Origin: Schizochytrium sp. CCTCC M209059
Lineage: Eukaryota; Sar; Bigyra; Thraustochytrida; Thraustochytriidae
Assembly (NCBI GenBank): GCA_000818945.1
Contig: KN805388.1
Span: 561,497-625,496 of the forward strand
DNA: 64,000 nucleotides
Reading direction: 5' to 3'
A program made the translations under genes and the position numbers. Positions 1-10,134 of this stretch are shown piece by piece; the first letter of the stretch is position 1; each line of letters begins with the position of its first letter. The notes beneath the pieces are model-generated. The model was not told the origin of the DNA. It saw only the letters and a list, made by a program, of their open reading frames with translations, and searched no databases.

Positions 1-140
1 CCCCCCCCTCGGCCCCTTCCCAACTTCTCTTTTACGTATGATCGGCGATGTGTCTCTTTAGGGAAAAAAGAAAAAACGAATGATGCTACAAGCTTGCAGC
101 AGTCTCTCTCTTCTTTCTGCTTTGAAAAATGAGAAGCTTT

Positions 141-1181
141 TTATGAATCCAACTTGTGTTCGTCCGTAAGAAAGGCAGATGGAGCCGGAGATGTGCGGCC
201 GTCCGCTTTGGTCGATTTACCACCGCGTGCGAGGGCCTTTGGGCTCGCCGTCGCATGGGAGACAGAGGGCGAAGGCGCAGCTTTCGTCTGGCCAAAGACG
301 CCGTTTCGTGGTCGTGAGAGACGCGTTTTGATTTCGTTCTTGGCAATACGCTCCTCGACACTCTGCTTGGAGACCAAGACGCTCTGTACATTGCGATTGC
401 GCTGCAGGAGCCGCTTCGAGTCCTGATTGCGCTGTGACAGATGCTCTTTTCTGCGTACATCGATGCGCTTGAGAAGCGCGTTGAGCTCGGCCTGCTGCTT
501 GGCACGAAATTTCGCCTCGCGCGCCTCAAAGCTCGAATCGAAGGCAGTGTCCATCTTGGCGCGCTCTTTGGCTTCGAGATCGTCTGCGATCTTCTTTACG
601 CGCTGGGCTTCCGCATAATTTCCGGCCTTGGCCAGCATGTGCTGCCGGCGACGCCATTCGAGGAGCTCTTTGCTAAACTTGGCAGGCTTGTTCGCGAGTT
701 TGGAATGCATTTTTTCTTGGAAGGCTCGCAGCTCCTGGCTGTGCCGCTGTGTCATCTGCGCAATGTACTCCTGCGACATGCTGTCGTACTCTGCGAGATA
801 CTTGTCCCAGGCCTCGTTGAACTGCTGGAATTGCAGGTTATGCGCCACCTGGATCTCTTGCCGCTCGCTGAGCTGGCGTGCTTTGACAGCTTTGAGAGAC
901 CGCTTGATTTCCTGGTTTCGTAGACTGTCTAATTGCGTGCTAGCGCGTTCTGCTTCGGCGTAGTTGCCCTCGTCTTCGCACTTTACACGGTATTCGTCCA
1001 AGATGCGCAAGAACTCCATGACTTTTGGGTCAACGGCCTCGCTTGGCAGCGCTACGCTGCTGCTGGCGTCGGTGCTTGTGGTCAGCGCCGATGGCTCGTC
1101 GCTCACGACCATCTTGGACTCCTCGCTGTTATCTTCAAGCCGAGGCGGACTCGCGTCCAGCTCGTCCATCTTACTCTCCAT
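141..1181 (-). CDS. Conserved protist-type coiled-coil protein
   Basis: A 346-residue protein if read from the ATG at 1181; an internal ATG four codons later is equally possible, and the open frame extends upstream only through repeat-derived sequence. After an acidic, Ser-rich N-terminus (about residues 1-55) almost the whole chain is charged, heptad-like helix rich in Glu, Lys, Arg and Gln, with two similar NYAEA-containing helical segments (near residues 72 and 185). The last 70 residues are basic, Ser/Pro-rich and probably disordered. No enzymatic motif is visible. The conserved-looking central part (EWRRRQHM, FDSSFEAREAKF, KRLLQRNRNVQ) resembles hypothetical coiled-coil proteins of flagellated protists, but I cannot name a family. 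A cytoskeletal or flagellar role is only a guess. It is divergent from the flippase gene to its right. Confidence 0.7.
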   Translation of the reverse strand: MESKMDELDASPPRLEDNSEESKMVVSDEPSALTTSTDASSSVALPSEAVDPKVMEFLRILDEYRVKCEDEGNYAEAERASTQLDSLRNQEIKRSLKAVKARQLSERQEIQVAHNLQFQQFNEAWDKYLAEYDSMSQEYIAQMTQRHSQELRAFQEKMHSKLANKPAKFSKELLEWRRRQHMLAKAGNYAEAQRVKKIADDLEAKERAKMDTAFDSSFEAREAKFRAKQQAELNALLKRIDVRRKEHLSQRNQDSKRLLQRNRNVQSVLVSKQSVEERIAKNEIKTRLSRPRNGVFGQTKAAPSPSVSHATASPKALARGGKSTKADGRTSPAPSAFLTDEHKLDS

Positions 1182-1206
1182 CTTGACGAGATTTGATTGC
1201 AGCTCG

Positions 1207-1248
1207 TCCTGCGCCTTGCGTCCTGCGCCTTGCGTCCTGCGCCTTGCG
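1207..1248. repeat. Three perfect copies of a 14-bp repeat
   Basis: TCCTGCGCCTTGCG occurs three times head to tail directly upstream of the coiled-coil protein start. In the minus-strand frame it encodes an Arg/Gln-rich extension, which argues against the more distal start. Confidence 0.9.
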
Positions 1249-2145
1249 CTCGTACAGACTACTTTCGCACGCCTTCTTTGCGCTCCGCGCTTCGTGCTTG
1301 GCGCTGCGAGGCGAGTTTGCAACACGAGATGTGCAAAGAACGGAGTCAGAGGACTCTGCCGATACTGCTGCTATCGTCTCCCCCCCAAACCTCGCATGCA
1401 GGTGCGTGCTCAGCGAGTCGAGTCCGCGCCGCTTTCTTTCTTTCTTTCTCCTTCCCCCTTCCTCTTCCCTCTCTCCCCCTCTAACACGGTCCTGACTTGC
1501 TAACACAAGACGACTCGAACAATAAGCCAGCACGTGAAGATTGCCAGCTTCCGACAGCCAAACACCAAGCACGAAAGCTCGTATTGCTCTTCTTTCTTAA
1601 TCTCCAGCGATAGATGCACTCGCTCCAGACACCCTCCTCTCTTACCGATCCAGTGCGTTAGGACATCGTCCTCTTCGAGCTCCGAACGAAGAAATGCTCG
1701 AGTTCGCGCGCTTGAAAACGGATCTATTCAGGCCCCCAATTCCTCTTTGAGGTACGCACGAAAGTAAAGACCCGAGCGATCACTCGCAGGCACTCGCTCG
1801 AAAGCGCGCCCTCCCGTCCACGGTGCCGTTATCCGAGGTCCGCAGCAGGCGCAGGAGGCCTCCGGACCGGCGGGATCAAGGCCGCCGGAGTCGATCGAGA
1901 CTCGGCCGTTCTCCGAAGCTGGCGAGCAGGGCGAGGCGCGGCGAGGCGAGGCGAGGCGAGGCTACCCTTTCCACGTCTCTGGGACGCGCCTGAACCAAGT
2001 TCGCTTTTGCATGCCGAAGAGAGCGCGCACCTCGCTCCCGCTCTCGCTCTCGCCGGCGAGGCAAGAGAAGGGAAGAGAGCCGCGCAAAGGCGCGAAGCCG
2101 GGGCCGGCAGCCGCGACGTGGCGCGCCCTCGCCCTCGCGAGCGCC

Positions 2146-2359
2146 GCAGAGCAGAGCAGAGCAGAGCAGAGCAGAGCAGAGCAGAGCAGAGCAGAGCAGA
2201 GCAGAGCAGAGCAGAGCAGAGCAGAGCAGAGCAGAGCAGAGCAGAGCAGAGCAGAGCAGAGCAGAGCAGAGCAGAGCAGAGCAGAGCAGAGCAGAGCAGA
2301 GCAGAGCAGAGCAGAGCAGAGCAGAGCAGAGCAGAGCAGAGCAGAGCAGAGCAGAGCAG
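2146..2359. repeat. Pentanucleotide (GCAGA)n array, about 43 copies
   Basis: Perfect tandem GCAGA units run for about 214 bp, uninterrupted as far as can be read. A pentamer is open in several frames because 15-bp cycles avoid stops, which explains the long spurious reading frames on both strands. It sits about 290 bp upstream of the flippase ATG. Confidence 0.97.
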
Positions 2360-2645
2360 CGAAGCCAGACCTCGAGCCGGCCGCGACCGGCGCGCACGGC
2401 GACAGCTGAGGGCCGGTCGATCCTCTCCTCTCTGCGTACAGCGCGTAGACGACGCGGCACCGGCCAACGCAGGGAAGACAAAGGGAGGTGAGTGAGGTGG
2501 ACGGACGACCTCGCCGACAGAACAGACCACACCATACCATACCATACCATAGCGTTCCATAGCATTCCATACCAGGGCATACCACAAATATCATCTTGGC
2601 CGCGAACTGCGTTCAAACCGCGACGGACGCTGCCGAGCAGTCGCG

Positions 2646-5600
2646 ATGATCGAGAGGTCGCATGAGGCCGTGCAGGATGCGAGCGCACAGACAGAAGGCG
2701 AGACGCCGGCCGCTGGGGAAGAGGGCCGAGAGCACTGGAAAGATTCTTCCGCGCATACGAAAGAGGAGCAAAAGGACCACATGCGCGAGAGCATGGCGTC
2801 CATGGGCCACTGGTCGCAGCCGTCCTTGGCGATGCACGAGTCGCGGCCAAGACGTCAAGGGATCTTTAATCGTCTTTGTGCATGGTGCATTCACGGCAAC
2901 GCCCCAGCACCAGAAGCCCTCAAACTGGACCTGCCCGTCTCGCTTGCAGACAAGAATGCTCGTCCCAGCAACAGCATTCAAACTGCGCGGTACACGCTGC
3001 TCAACTTCTTCTTTAAATGCGGCGCCGAGCAGTTTCGCAACCTCAGCAACGTCTATTTTCTTGCTATTGTCGTACTCGCTCTCCTCGGGACAAACACAGA
3101 CCTCTTCAAAAGTCCTTATTCAGCAGGCGGCACGCTCCTCGGCCTCGTGTTGGTGATCACCTTTACGATGGCCTTTGAAGGATACTATGACGTAAAGAGG
3201 CATCGCGAAGACAAGGAAATCAACAATCGATCAACCTTTCGACTGCGGCCGGGGGACGGCCATCTCGAGGAAATTCCTTGGTCCGAGGTCCGGCCCGGAG
3301 ACCTTCTCAAAGTGTACGATCGGTCGCAGTTCCCGGCTGACCTCCTCTTTGCAACCTCGCCTGCTGCCGGCCACAAGTGCTACGTGGAGACGGCCAACAT
3401 TGATGGCGAGACAAATCTGAAAATCAAGCATGTGGCCAAGGACCTCGTCGATCGCTGCATGCTGCCGGATCAGGCCGCTTCGCTGAACGCCCATCTGCGC
3501 TATGACATGCCAAACTCTCTGCTTACATTCAGTGGGCAAATCCGTGTCTTTGATGACAAGTACACCATGGAGCGCACGCCAGAGGGGTACAAGGACATTC
3601 CCTTGGACACCTCCAACTTATTGCTTCGTGGGTCTGTTTTGCGTAACACGCCTTGGGTTCTTGGCTTCGTGCTCTATGCTGGACCCGAAACCAAGGTGGT
3701 GCAGAGCAGCAGCAATCCGCCCACTAAGATGAGCCGCCTGCAAAAGCTCATCAACAAGATTATTATTCTCATCCTCATGGTCGACCTCGTCATGTGCACG
3801 GTCTCCTCCATGGTTGAGATCCTTGGGTACCCGAGCAACACAGAATTCTACTACCTGATGCAGACCACGGACAACGCTTTCCGCATGCCTCGCTATGTGG
3901 CAAACGTTTGCACTTTTATCGTGCTCTACAGCAGTTTGCTTCCAATCTCGCTACTTTTTGCCACAACTTTTAGCAACTTTTGGCAGGCCATGTTCATCCA
4001 TTGGGATTCGGACATGTACCACGAGGAAACCGACACCCCGGCAAAGTGCAATACCATGGAGCTTGTGCAAGAGCTCGGCCAGGTCTCCTATGTCTTCTCT
4101 GACAAAACGGGCACGCTCACACGCAACGAAATGAAACTTGTCGGCTGTGCCGTCGACGGGGAGGCCTACGGCGTTGGTAGCAGCGAGGCCGACGCCGAAG
4201 TCTCGAGTGGCTCTGCGATGCGCGAGATCTTTGCCAGCGCCATGACCGCAATGCGGAGCCCAGCGGATCCGCGTGCGGCGAACCTCATGGAGTTTTGGCG
4301 CGTTCTCGCCGTCTGTCACACTGTTCTCGTCGACACAACGACGGGTAGCATCCAATACAACGCCGAGGGACCCGATGAGGAGGCTCTCGTCGGCGCTGCA
4401 GCCGAGGTCGGCATGCGACTGTTAAGCACCGACAACGGCGTCTACCGCGTGAGTGTCGAGACCCGCGACGATGTAGATCCAGAAGATCCCGACACCGTGG
4501 AAACCTACGAGGTTCTGGCCACAAATCACTTTAACTCGACGCGAAAACGCATGTCGGTCATTGTGCGCGACGCCCAAGGAAACCATGTGCTCTATGTCAA
4601 GGGCGCCGACACCATTATGTTTGATATTGCGCGCGAACCACGGTCTGCGCGCGAATCGGAAGATCGAGAGCAGTTGACTGCTCATCTCGACGCTTTTGCC
4701 AACGACGGACTTCGCACGCTTGTAATGGCGCGCAAGACACTCAGCTCTGCCGAGTTTGCAGCATGGAAAGCACGTCTTGATGAAGCAAACAACGCTCTCG
4801 GTGAGCAGCGCGCCGAGCTTCTTGACGCAGCTGCCGCGCTTATCGAGCGCGATCTCGAAATCGTGGGCGCTAGCGCCATCGAAGACCGTTTGCAGGACGG
4901 GGTGCCCGAGACCTTGGTCTCACTTCGCGAGGCCGGCGTCAAGACCTGGGTCCTCACCGGAGACAAGGTGGAGACCGCCATTAACATTGCCTTTTCAGCC
5001 AGACTTTTCTCGCCTGAGATGGATCTAATCAAGATCACGTCGACGGACCCGCAAGAAAACCTCCAGACCTTGCAAGAGCTCGGGCGTCTTCTCGTTCCGG
5101 AAAATCTCTGTAAAGACTCGGAGCACCGCCGACGCGGGCGCGAAGCCGCGACAGCATCAAAGCGTGAGATTTTTCGAGGCACATCCATGCACGTCGGCCG
5201 AGCGATGGTCGAGAAGGCGCGACGTGCCGCGCGTTCAGTCTTTAACACGCACAACGATGATACGAATTCGGACGCTGGCGCGAGCCCGAAAGGGCCTCGA
5301 TTTCGCTTCGGACGCAACGCTTCTTCGCGCGCGCGCTTCCATTCTGATGATGCCACCACGAACTTGGGCGACAATCTCGAGATGAGCGTCTCCGAAGAGA
5401 TTGGCCGCACGCGTTCGCGTTCGTTGCAATCGCCAGGATCTACGTCAACCTCGATGTGGTCACGGATTGCGCATTCACGATCAATGCGCGGGGCGAGTAA
5501 CTGGCTCGGTGCAGGATCCCACACGAGTGGCGCCGCGGACCAAAACTCGTTTGCTATGCACAGCTCTCGCGAAAGTCACACAGATGAGGCCGGGATGAGC

Positions 5601-7418
5601 AGCCTCGTGGACACATGGGTCCCCACGGAAACAGAAGGAGACAACGATACAGACAGCCAGGGAAGCCGACCATCGCACCGGCGCGGTACCTCGGAATGGC
5701 GTCGGGCCGCTGACATTCTCCCTCCTGGCTTGGCCGAGGACGACGTTATTGCCACAAATGAGCAAGAGCTCGAGGGCACAGAGGCCAATCTGGATGGCTT
5801 TGAGGCCAAGAATATGGCTCTCGTCATTAGTGGAACTGCGCTGCGTGGTCTTTTGCGTGAAGAGCTCGGCAATGCAGACACCGAAGCGGTTCTCCTGTCC
5901 CTCGCGAAGCTGTGCTCCGTTGTGGTGGCTTGCCGTGTGAGTCCGAAGCAAAAAGCTCTCGTGGTCCGCATGGTGAAACAAGGCGTAAAAGTGAACGGAT
6001 CGAGCCCCGTGACGCTGGCGATTGGCGATGGCGCCAACGACGTTGCCATGATCCAAGAGGCTCGCGTTGGCGTGGGCATTAGCGGCCATGAAGGCAGGCA
6101 GGCCGTCAATAGCTCTGACTTTGCCATTGCTCAGTTTCGATTCCTCAAAGATCTCATGTTGGTGCACGGGCGGTGGAACTATCGCCGGTCGGCATCAATG
6201 GTGCTTTTTGTATTTTACTCGAGCGTTCTCTTTGTGCTCACCGCGGCCATTTTCAACTTTTACAACAAATTCTCCGGGTCGTCGAGCTTTCCTACTTTTC
6301 TCACCACGGTCTTTAGCTATCCAACGCAAGTTCCCATTACCGTGATTGCGTGTTTGAACAAGGATATTTCGCGTCGCACGGCGCTCGAGTACCCTGCCAT
6401 GTACATTTCGGGCCGCAAGAATCTGCACATGGATCGAGTGAAAGCTCTCGAGTACATTTTCAAGTCGTTTCTGCACGCCTTTTTCATTTGTGCCATCACC
6501 ATGGTCTGGGCTGGCCCTGCGGACGTTGACATCCTGACGCTTGGCACGACAACCTATATTGCAACAATTTGGGTCTGTGTGGCGCGTACGTGCCTCGAGA
6601 CGTACACGTGGACCTGGCTCACGGTGGTCATTATTCTCTTTGGGTTCTTTAGCATGTTCGTCTTTGAGCCCATTTACTATGGTCTTGACTCGTCCATCTT
6701 TGTCATGTATGCGCCAACTGTGATTTGGGGCTACAGCATGGATGGGAATTTGGACGGCAAGACCTTTGGCCAACCCCCGATTTACATGTGGAAGTGCGTC
6801 TTTCTCATTGTTGTCGTGTGCATCGGATTTGATATTGTTGTCATGTATGCTCAGCGTGAGTTCTACCCGAGTCTCGTGGACATTGTCATTGAGATTGACC
6901 GCGGCTATGGCGATGGCTCCGACAACAAGAAGTCTCGTTTGCAGCGTGTCAACAAGATCTTTCGCAAAATTGCTCAGCCTTTGCTCATTCCGCAGGCAGC
7001 AATTACGGAGCTCCTGGCCTCGGGAAACATCAAGAACATTGGAAGGGCCGCCAATCGTTCCGCTTTCGACTACGATCATCCGGAGGACGAGCGCATGCTG
7101 CATTTGCTTCGATTTCTCAAGGGGATGACAAGCCACCACAAGCCGCTCGTCAAGGATGGCGAGCACGGCATCTCCATGACCGTCGCGGCGCCCTCGATCG
7201 TACCCGCCGTCAAAAGCCCAAAGGTCGAAGGCATTGATACTAATCACTCTCCGAGCAGCTCGCAGTCTTCCGAGTCTGTCGATACGGCGCCTCGCGAGGT
7301 CGAGCTCAGTGTTGCGCGCGCCTCACGTGCAACCTCATCGGCCACTCTTGATACAGCCACAGACACCGAGTCCGTTGAAGGCGACGATTCGGATGTGCGC
7401 ATCACGTTGGAGCACTAA
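2646..7418 (+). CDS. P4-type ATPase (phospholipid flippase)
   Basis: A 1590-residue class IV P-type ATPase that should move aminophospholipids or related lipids to the cytoplasmic leaflet. Visible landmarks in order: the actuator-domain DGET motif (253-256), the TM4 PISL motif (433-436) typical of flippases, the phosphorylation site DKTGT with Asp486, the nucleotide-domain KGAD, TGDK near residue 771, and GDGAND near 1126, followed by the last transmembrane helices. The order and motifs are diagnostic. The chain is longer than the usual 1100-1300 residues because of a Ser/Arg-rich insertion of roughly 250 residues between TGDK and GDGAND (bases about 5100-5750) and a polar C-terminal tail of about 200 residues. 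The start is the ATG at 2646 and the gene appears intronless. A CDC50-type partner would be expected elsewhere. Confidence 0.96.
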   Translation: MIERSHEAVQDASAQTEGETPAAGEEGREHWKDSSAHTKEEQKDHMRESMASMGHWSQPSLAMHESRPRRQGIFNRLCAWCIHGNAPAPEALKLDLPVSLADKNARPSNSIQTARYTLLNFFFKCGAEQFRNLSNVYFLAIVVLALLGTNTDLFKSPYSAGGTLLGLVLVITFTMAFEGYYDVKRHREDKEINNRSTFRLRPGDGHLEEIPWSEVRPGDLLKVYDRSQFPADLLFATSPAAGHKCYVETANIDGETNLKIKHVAKDLVDRCMLPDQAASLNAHLRYDMPNSLLTFSGQIRVFDDKYTMERTPEGYKDIPLDTSNLLLRGSVLRNTPWVLGFVLYAGPETKVVQSSSNPPTKMSRLQKLINKIIILILMVDLVMCTVSSMVEILGYPSNTEFYYLMQTTDNAFRMPRYVANVCTFIVLYSSLLPISLLFATTFSNFWQAMFIHWDSDMYHEETDTPAKCNTMELVQELGQVSYVFSDKTGTLTRNEMKLVGCAVDGEAYGVGSSEADAEVSSGSAMREIFASAMTAMRSPADPRAANLMEFWRVLAVCHTVLVDTTTGSIQYNAEGPDEEALVGAAAEVGMRLLSTDNGVYRVSVETRDDVDPEDPDTVETYEVLATNHFNSTRKRMSVIVRDAQGNHVLYVKGADTIMFDIAREPRSARESEDREQLTAHLDAFANDGLRTLVMARKTLSSAEFAAWKARLDEANNALGEQRAELLDAAAALIERDLEIVGASAIEDRLQDGVPETLVSLREAGVKTWVLTGDKVETAINIAFSARLFSPEMDLIKITSTDPQENLQTLQELGRLLVPENLCKDSEHRRRGREAATASKREIFRGTSMHVGRAMVEKARRAARSVFNTHNDDTNSDAGASPKGPRFRFGRNASSRARFHSDDATTNLGDNLEMSVSEEIGRTRSRSLQSPGSTSTSMWSRIAHSRSMRGASNWLGAGSHTSGAADQNSFAMHSSRESHTDEAGMSSLVDTWVPTETEGDNDTDSQGSRPSHRRGTSEWRRAADILPPGLAEDDVIATNEQELEGTEANLDGFEAKNMALVISGTALRGLLREELGNADTEAVLLSLAKLCSVVVACRVSPKQKALVVRMVKQGVKVNGSSPVTLAIGDGANDVAMIQEARVGVGISGHEGRQAVNSSDFAIAQFRFLKDLMLVHGRWNYRRSASMVLFVFYSSVLFVLTAAIFNFYNKFSGSSSFPTFLTTVFSYPTQVPITVIACLNKDISRRTALEYPAMYISGRKNLHMDRVKALEYIFKSFLHAFFICAITMVWAGPADVDILTLGTTTYIATIWVCVARTCLETYTWTWLTVVIILFGFFSMFVFEPIYYGLDSSIFVMYAPTVIWGYSMDGNLDGKTFGQPPIYMWKCVFLIVVVCIGFDIVVMYAQREFYPSLVDIVIEIDRGYGDGSDNKKSRLQRVNKIFRKIAQPLLIPQAAITELLASGNIKNIGRAANRSAFDYDHPEDERMLHLLRFLKGMTSHHKPLVKDGEHGISMTVAAPSIVPAVKSPKVEGIDTNHSPSSSQSSESVDTAPREVELSVARASRATSSATLDTATDTESVEGDDSDVRITLEH

Positions 7419-7482
7419 AGGTTCCGCGTTAAACTTTGTGAATGTTTTGGCTGGTGTGGAAGCGAAAAGGGGTCGAACGGCG

Positions 7483-7505
7483 GAATGAATGAATGAATGA
7501 ATGAA
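7483..7505. repeat. Short GAAT tract
   Basis: Nearly six copies of GAAT in the 283-bp gap between the convergent 3' ends of the flippase and the WW-domain gene. Confidence 0.9.
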
Positions 7506-7701
7506 CGCACCAGTGGATGAAGAAGGGAATGAAAGATCCCTCTTCGTTTTTATCGACGTCACCATAGCAATTTACATGAAAATCTACGATTCTTGCATAC
7601 TTACTATCCGTTCATGCGAAGTGTGTTCAAGTTCTTGTCTGCTAATTTGGAAAATGCTCATAAGCGAGAAAGGGCGGGGGGAGAGCAGCCAAAGTACATC
7701 G

Positions 7702-10134
7702 CTACGTCGACATCGTTGCCTGCTGCGTTGACGCGCGAACCTTCTCTCTCTCAGCTCGCCATCCTTGAAGCAAAGCTTCCTCTCTGACCTTGAAGCGGCG
7801 CATAACTTCATTGGATTCCTGATCTGTGGGCACGGGGTCAAGAGAGAGCAAGTTGAGCTGCAACGCTTCGAATTGCGCCGAAACGATCCCATACTGGGCA
7901 TCTTGCCATGCAGCAAAGGCCGTTTCAGCGGCCTCGATATTTTGCAAAAGGCCCCGTTGCGCGCCTTGCCATTGATCCGCGCTGCGAAGATCAATCCACT
8001 CGAGAAACTGCGTTTGGCGCCAAATTTGACGCAATTCTTCCGTGACGCCATTGAGCTTGCGTGGGTCGGCAGTTGGATCGACACCTGTGACAGCCTCGTG
8101 GAAGAAAAGAAGGCTTCCCTTGGACTTGTCAATTTCGGCCCTCCAGCCCGGCGGGAGGCCGCGCGGATCCTGATTAGTGACTGCGCCGTCGTACATAAAG
8201 GTGAGCGCCTTGGTATCGAGATCGGGGAAGCAGATCCAGCCCGCTGGGAGCCCGCGCGGGTCATGAAACACACTCAACCCAGTTGGTTCATGAAAAAAGA
8301 TAATGGTGCAGGCCTCTTGGTCTACGCGCATCTCCCAGTCGACAGGAACGAGACGTGGGTCCTCCCAGGTTGTGAAAACCGTCCCGTCGCGCTCGCGAGG
8401 AAAGGTGAAATAAGAGTTGCCCTGTGCGTCGAAGCGACGCTCCCATCGGGCCGGAAGAGGTTTCTCGCTCCGAGCAGGATTCACCATGGCTGTCGGAGGC
8501 GGCTTGGCGTCCAGGTCCTGAAACATGCTTCTCTCTGCATCCCGCAAGAGATCCTCTAGCGCTTTCGAAAGCTGAACTTGCACTTGCGGAGAAGATGCTG
8601 ACGGCATCGAGGGGGACTCAACAAGGTTGCTTTGGCCCAAGTCTTGCGCAGCGCTTGCTGGCGCCAAATCTCCGCTATAATTGGCAGTGCTAACGGGCGT
8701 TGTCCCCGACTCTGCAAGAGGCACACTTGCTTGCGGAGCAATGGGCGCGTCCATCCTTGGCATATTTTTACGTTGCTTTTTGCGCTGCTCAAGACGTTGA
8801 CGCTGGCGTTCGCGTTGTGTCTCGAAACTCATTTGCAGGCCAGCGAGACCGACTTTATGCTGATCCTGAAGCTTTTGCACAAGTTCTCGGACCTCAACTG
8901 ATTCGAGACTGGCCTGAACAAGAGCTTCGGGTCGCGTTTCCTCGCTCGGTGGAGTCATGAGGGACTTGAACTTGTTTTTCGCAAGCATAAGGCGCCGAAT
9001 ATGGCCTGGGGAGAAGACGGACGAGCCGGTTGACCGCGCACTCTTGGCAGCTTCTGCCGCTTCCTTTTTTTCTTCTTGCTCCTGATCTTGCTCTTGCTCT
9101 TGTTCTTGTTGCTCTTCACTCTGCCCGCCAGGGTCCGCATGAGCAAAGTCTTGAAGTGGAACATCCGCAGTGGCCAAACACTTTGGCTTTTCGGCCCCGC
9201 GCACCATAAGACGCACGGGTCCATGGGAAGGAAAGAGATCAGTAGCTTCGGCAATGCCGGCCTCGGTGAGAACGCCACCGACGAGCTGTGCAAGCCAAGG
9301 GGTGTCACGAAAGGCAATAGTACCAGTCACCGTAGCCACTTGTTTGCTTCCATCCGGGACGAGCACCAGTGCCTCAAAGCTCTGTCCTTGGAGTGACCCA
9401 ACCTCGAAGAGCGGGCCAATAGGGATCTCGGCAGTGCCAAAAACTTGCTTTTTGCGGGAGACGGTGAGAAAGATACTCTCGCGCGAGATGTCATGGCACG
9501 AGCACTCTTGCAGCGGGAGGATTGGCAGATCGCTCCATGTCGTTTCCTCTTCGCTAGTGCAGGCATTGGCATGTTCGCGAGTCTCGACCTTGATGTAGGG
9601 CATGCGGCCATAGCAAAGAGAAAGCTTGGCGCCGGGCTCCACAGGTGCGCTGCCAGCATCCATACGAAGCTTGACGTTGGCAAGCGTGACTACGGCTCGC
9701 TCTACGAACTGGCTCATGGTGGCCTCAAAGTAAATGTGTCCAACTGGATTCGAGTCTTCGTCTCGAAGCACAAGATCTAGACGCGAAGGGCCTGTCGCCA
9801 GTGTATGGAGATCGACCTGGGCTGCACCAACTTCTTTGTCAGGGAAGAGCATAATGCTCCGCCAGCATGCGATGCGCAAGGATTTGCGCTCAAGTTTGTC
9901 GCCGTGCTTTGTCACGTATTCGAATGCCTTAGAGATTCCCCAAGCCACGGCGTCATCCTTTTCCCGCATAGGCTTGGAGTCGAGCTGGGTATGGCCTTTG
10001 TCAAAGTCGAGCTTGAAGTAGAGCTTGGCCTTTGACTTGTCATCTTCGCCTTCCTTTGCGCTTGCTTTGATGATGACGCCTTTGGCACCAAAGTTCCACA
10101 GGTTCACCTTGAACCGAGTCAGGGTTTCGCTCAT
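7702..10134 (-). CDS. NT-C2-like and tandem WW domain protein
   Basis: An 810-residue protein starting at the ATG at 10134. Residues about 1-160 look like an N-terminal C2 (NT-C2) domain of the kind found in cytoskeleton- and membrane-linked proteins: an opening strand FKVNLWNFG and alternating strands ending in HIYFEATMSQF. A Glu/Gln-rich acidic stretch and a basic Arg/Gln coiled coil follow. Residues about 555-692 hold four WW-like modules in tandem, each opening with LP/VP-x-x-W and closing with DPR; the first (ARWERRF, then TTWEDPR) is most canonical and the others replace the second Trp by other residues. The C-terminal 110 residues are predicted helix. Role inferred: scaffold binding Pro-rich ligands. 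The gene is convergent with the flippase. Confidence 0.8.
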   Translation of the reverse strand: MSETLTRFKVNLWNFGAKGVIIKASAKEGEDDKSKAKLYFKLDFDKGHTQLDSKPMREKDDAVAWGISKAFEYVTKHGDKLERKSLRIACWRSIMLFPDKEVGAAQVDLHTLATGPSRLDLVLRDEDSNPVGHIYFEATMSQFVERAVVTLANVKLRMDAGSAPVEPGAKLSLCYGRMPYIKVETREHANACTSEEETTWSDLPILPLQECSCHDISRESIFLTVSRKKQVFGTAEIPIGPLFEVGSLQGQSFEALVLVPDGSKQVATVTGTIAFRDTPWLAQLVGGVLTEAGIAEATDLFPSHGPVRLMVRGAEKPKCLATADVPLQDFAHADPGGQSEEQQEQEQEQDQEQEEKKEAAEAAKSARSTGSSVFSPGHIRRLMLAKNKFKSLMTPPSEETRPEALVQASLESVEVRELVQKLQDQHKVGLAGLQMSFETQRERQRQRLEQRKKQRKNMPRMDAPIAPQASVPLAESGTTPVSTANYSGDLAPASAAQDLGQSNLVESPSMPSASSPQVQVQLSKALEDLLRDAERSMFQDLDAKPPPTAMVNPARSEKPLPARWERRFDAQGNSYFTFPRERDGTVFTTWEDPRLVPVDWEMRVDQEACTIIFFHEPTGLSVFHDPRGLPAGWICFPDLDTKALTFMYDGAVTNQDPRGLPPGWRAEIDKSKGSLLFFHEAVTGVDPTADPRKLNGVTEELRQIWRQTQFLEWIDLRSADQWQGAQRGLLQNIEAAETAFAAWQDAQYGIVSAQFEALQLNLLSLDPVPTDQESNEVMRRFKVREEALLQGWRAEREKVRASTQQATMST

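Larger units (their letters stand above)
1182..2645. other. Repeat-rich divergent intergenic region
   Basis: No supportable gene. It separates two divergently transcribed genes and must hold both promoters. It contains a threefold 14-bp repeat (1207-1248), a short CTTT tract near 1433-1451, a GAGGC tract near 1938-1962, the large AGCAG-type pentamer array, and a short CCATA tract at about 2529-2553 just before the flippase start. Long open frames here (poly Leu-Cys-Ser-Ala or Ala-Glu-Gln-Ser) are products of the repeat. Confidence 0.7.

Noticed and set aside
1829..2850. Long minus-strand frames encoding repeated Leu-Leu-Cys-Ser-Ala
   Set aside because: They are translations of the GCAGA array and its flanks; no ATG-led unique domain exists.
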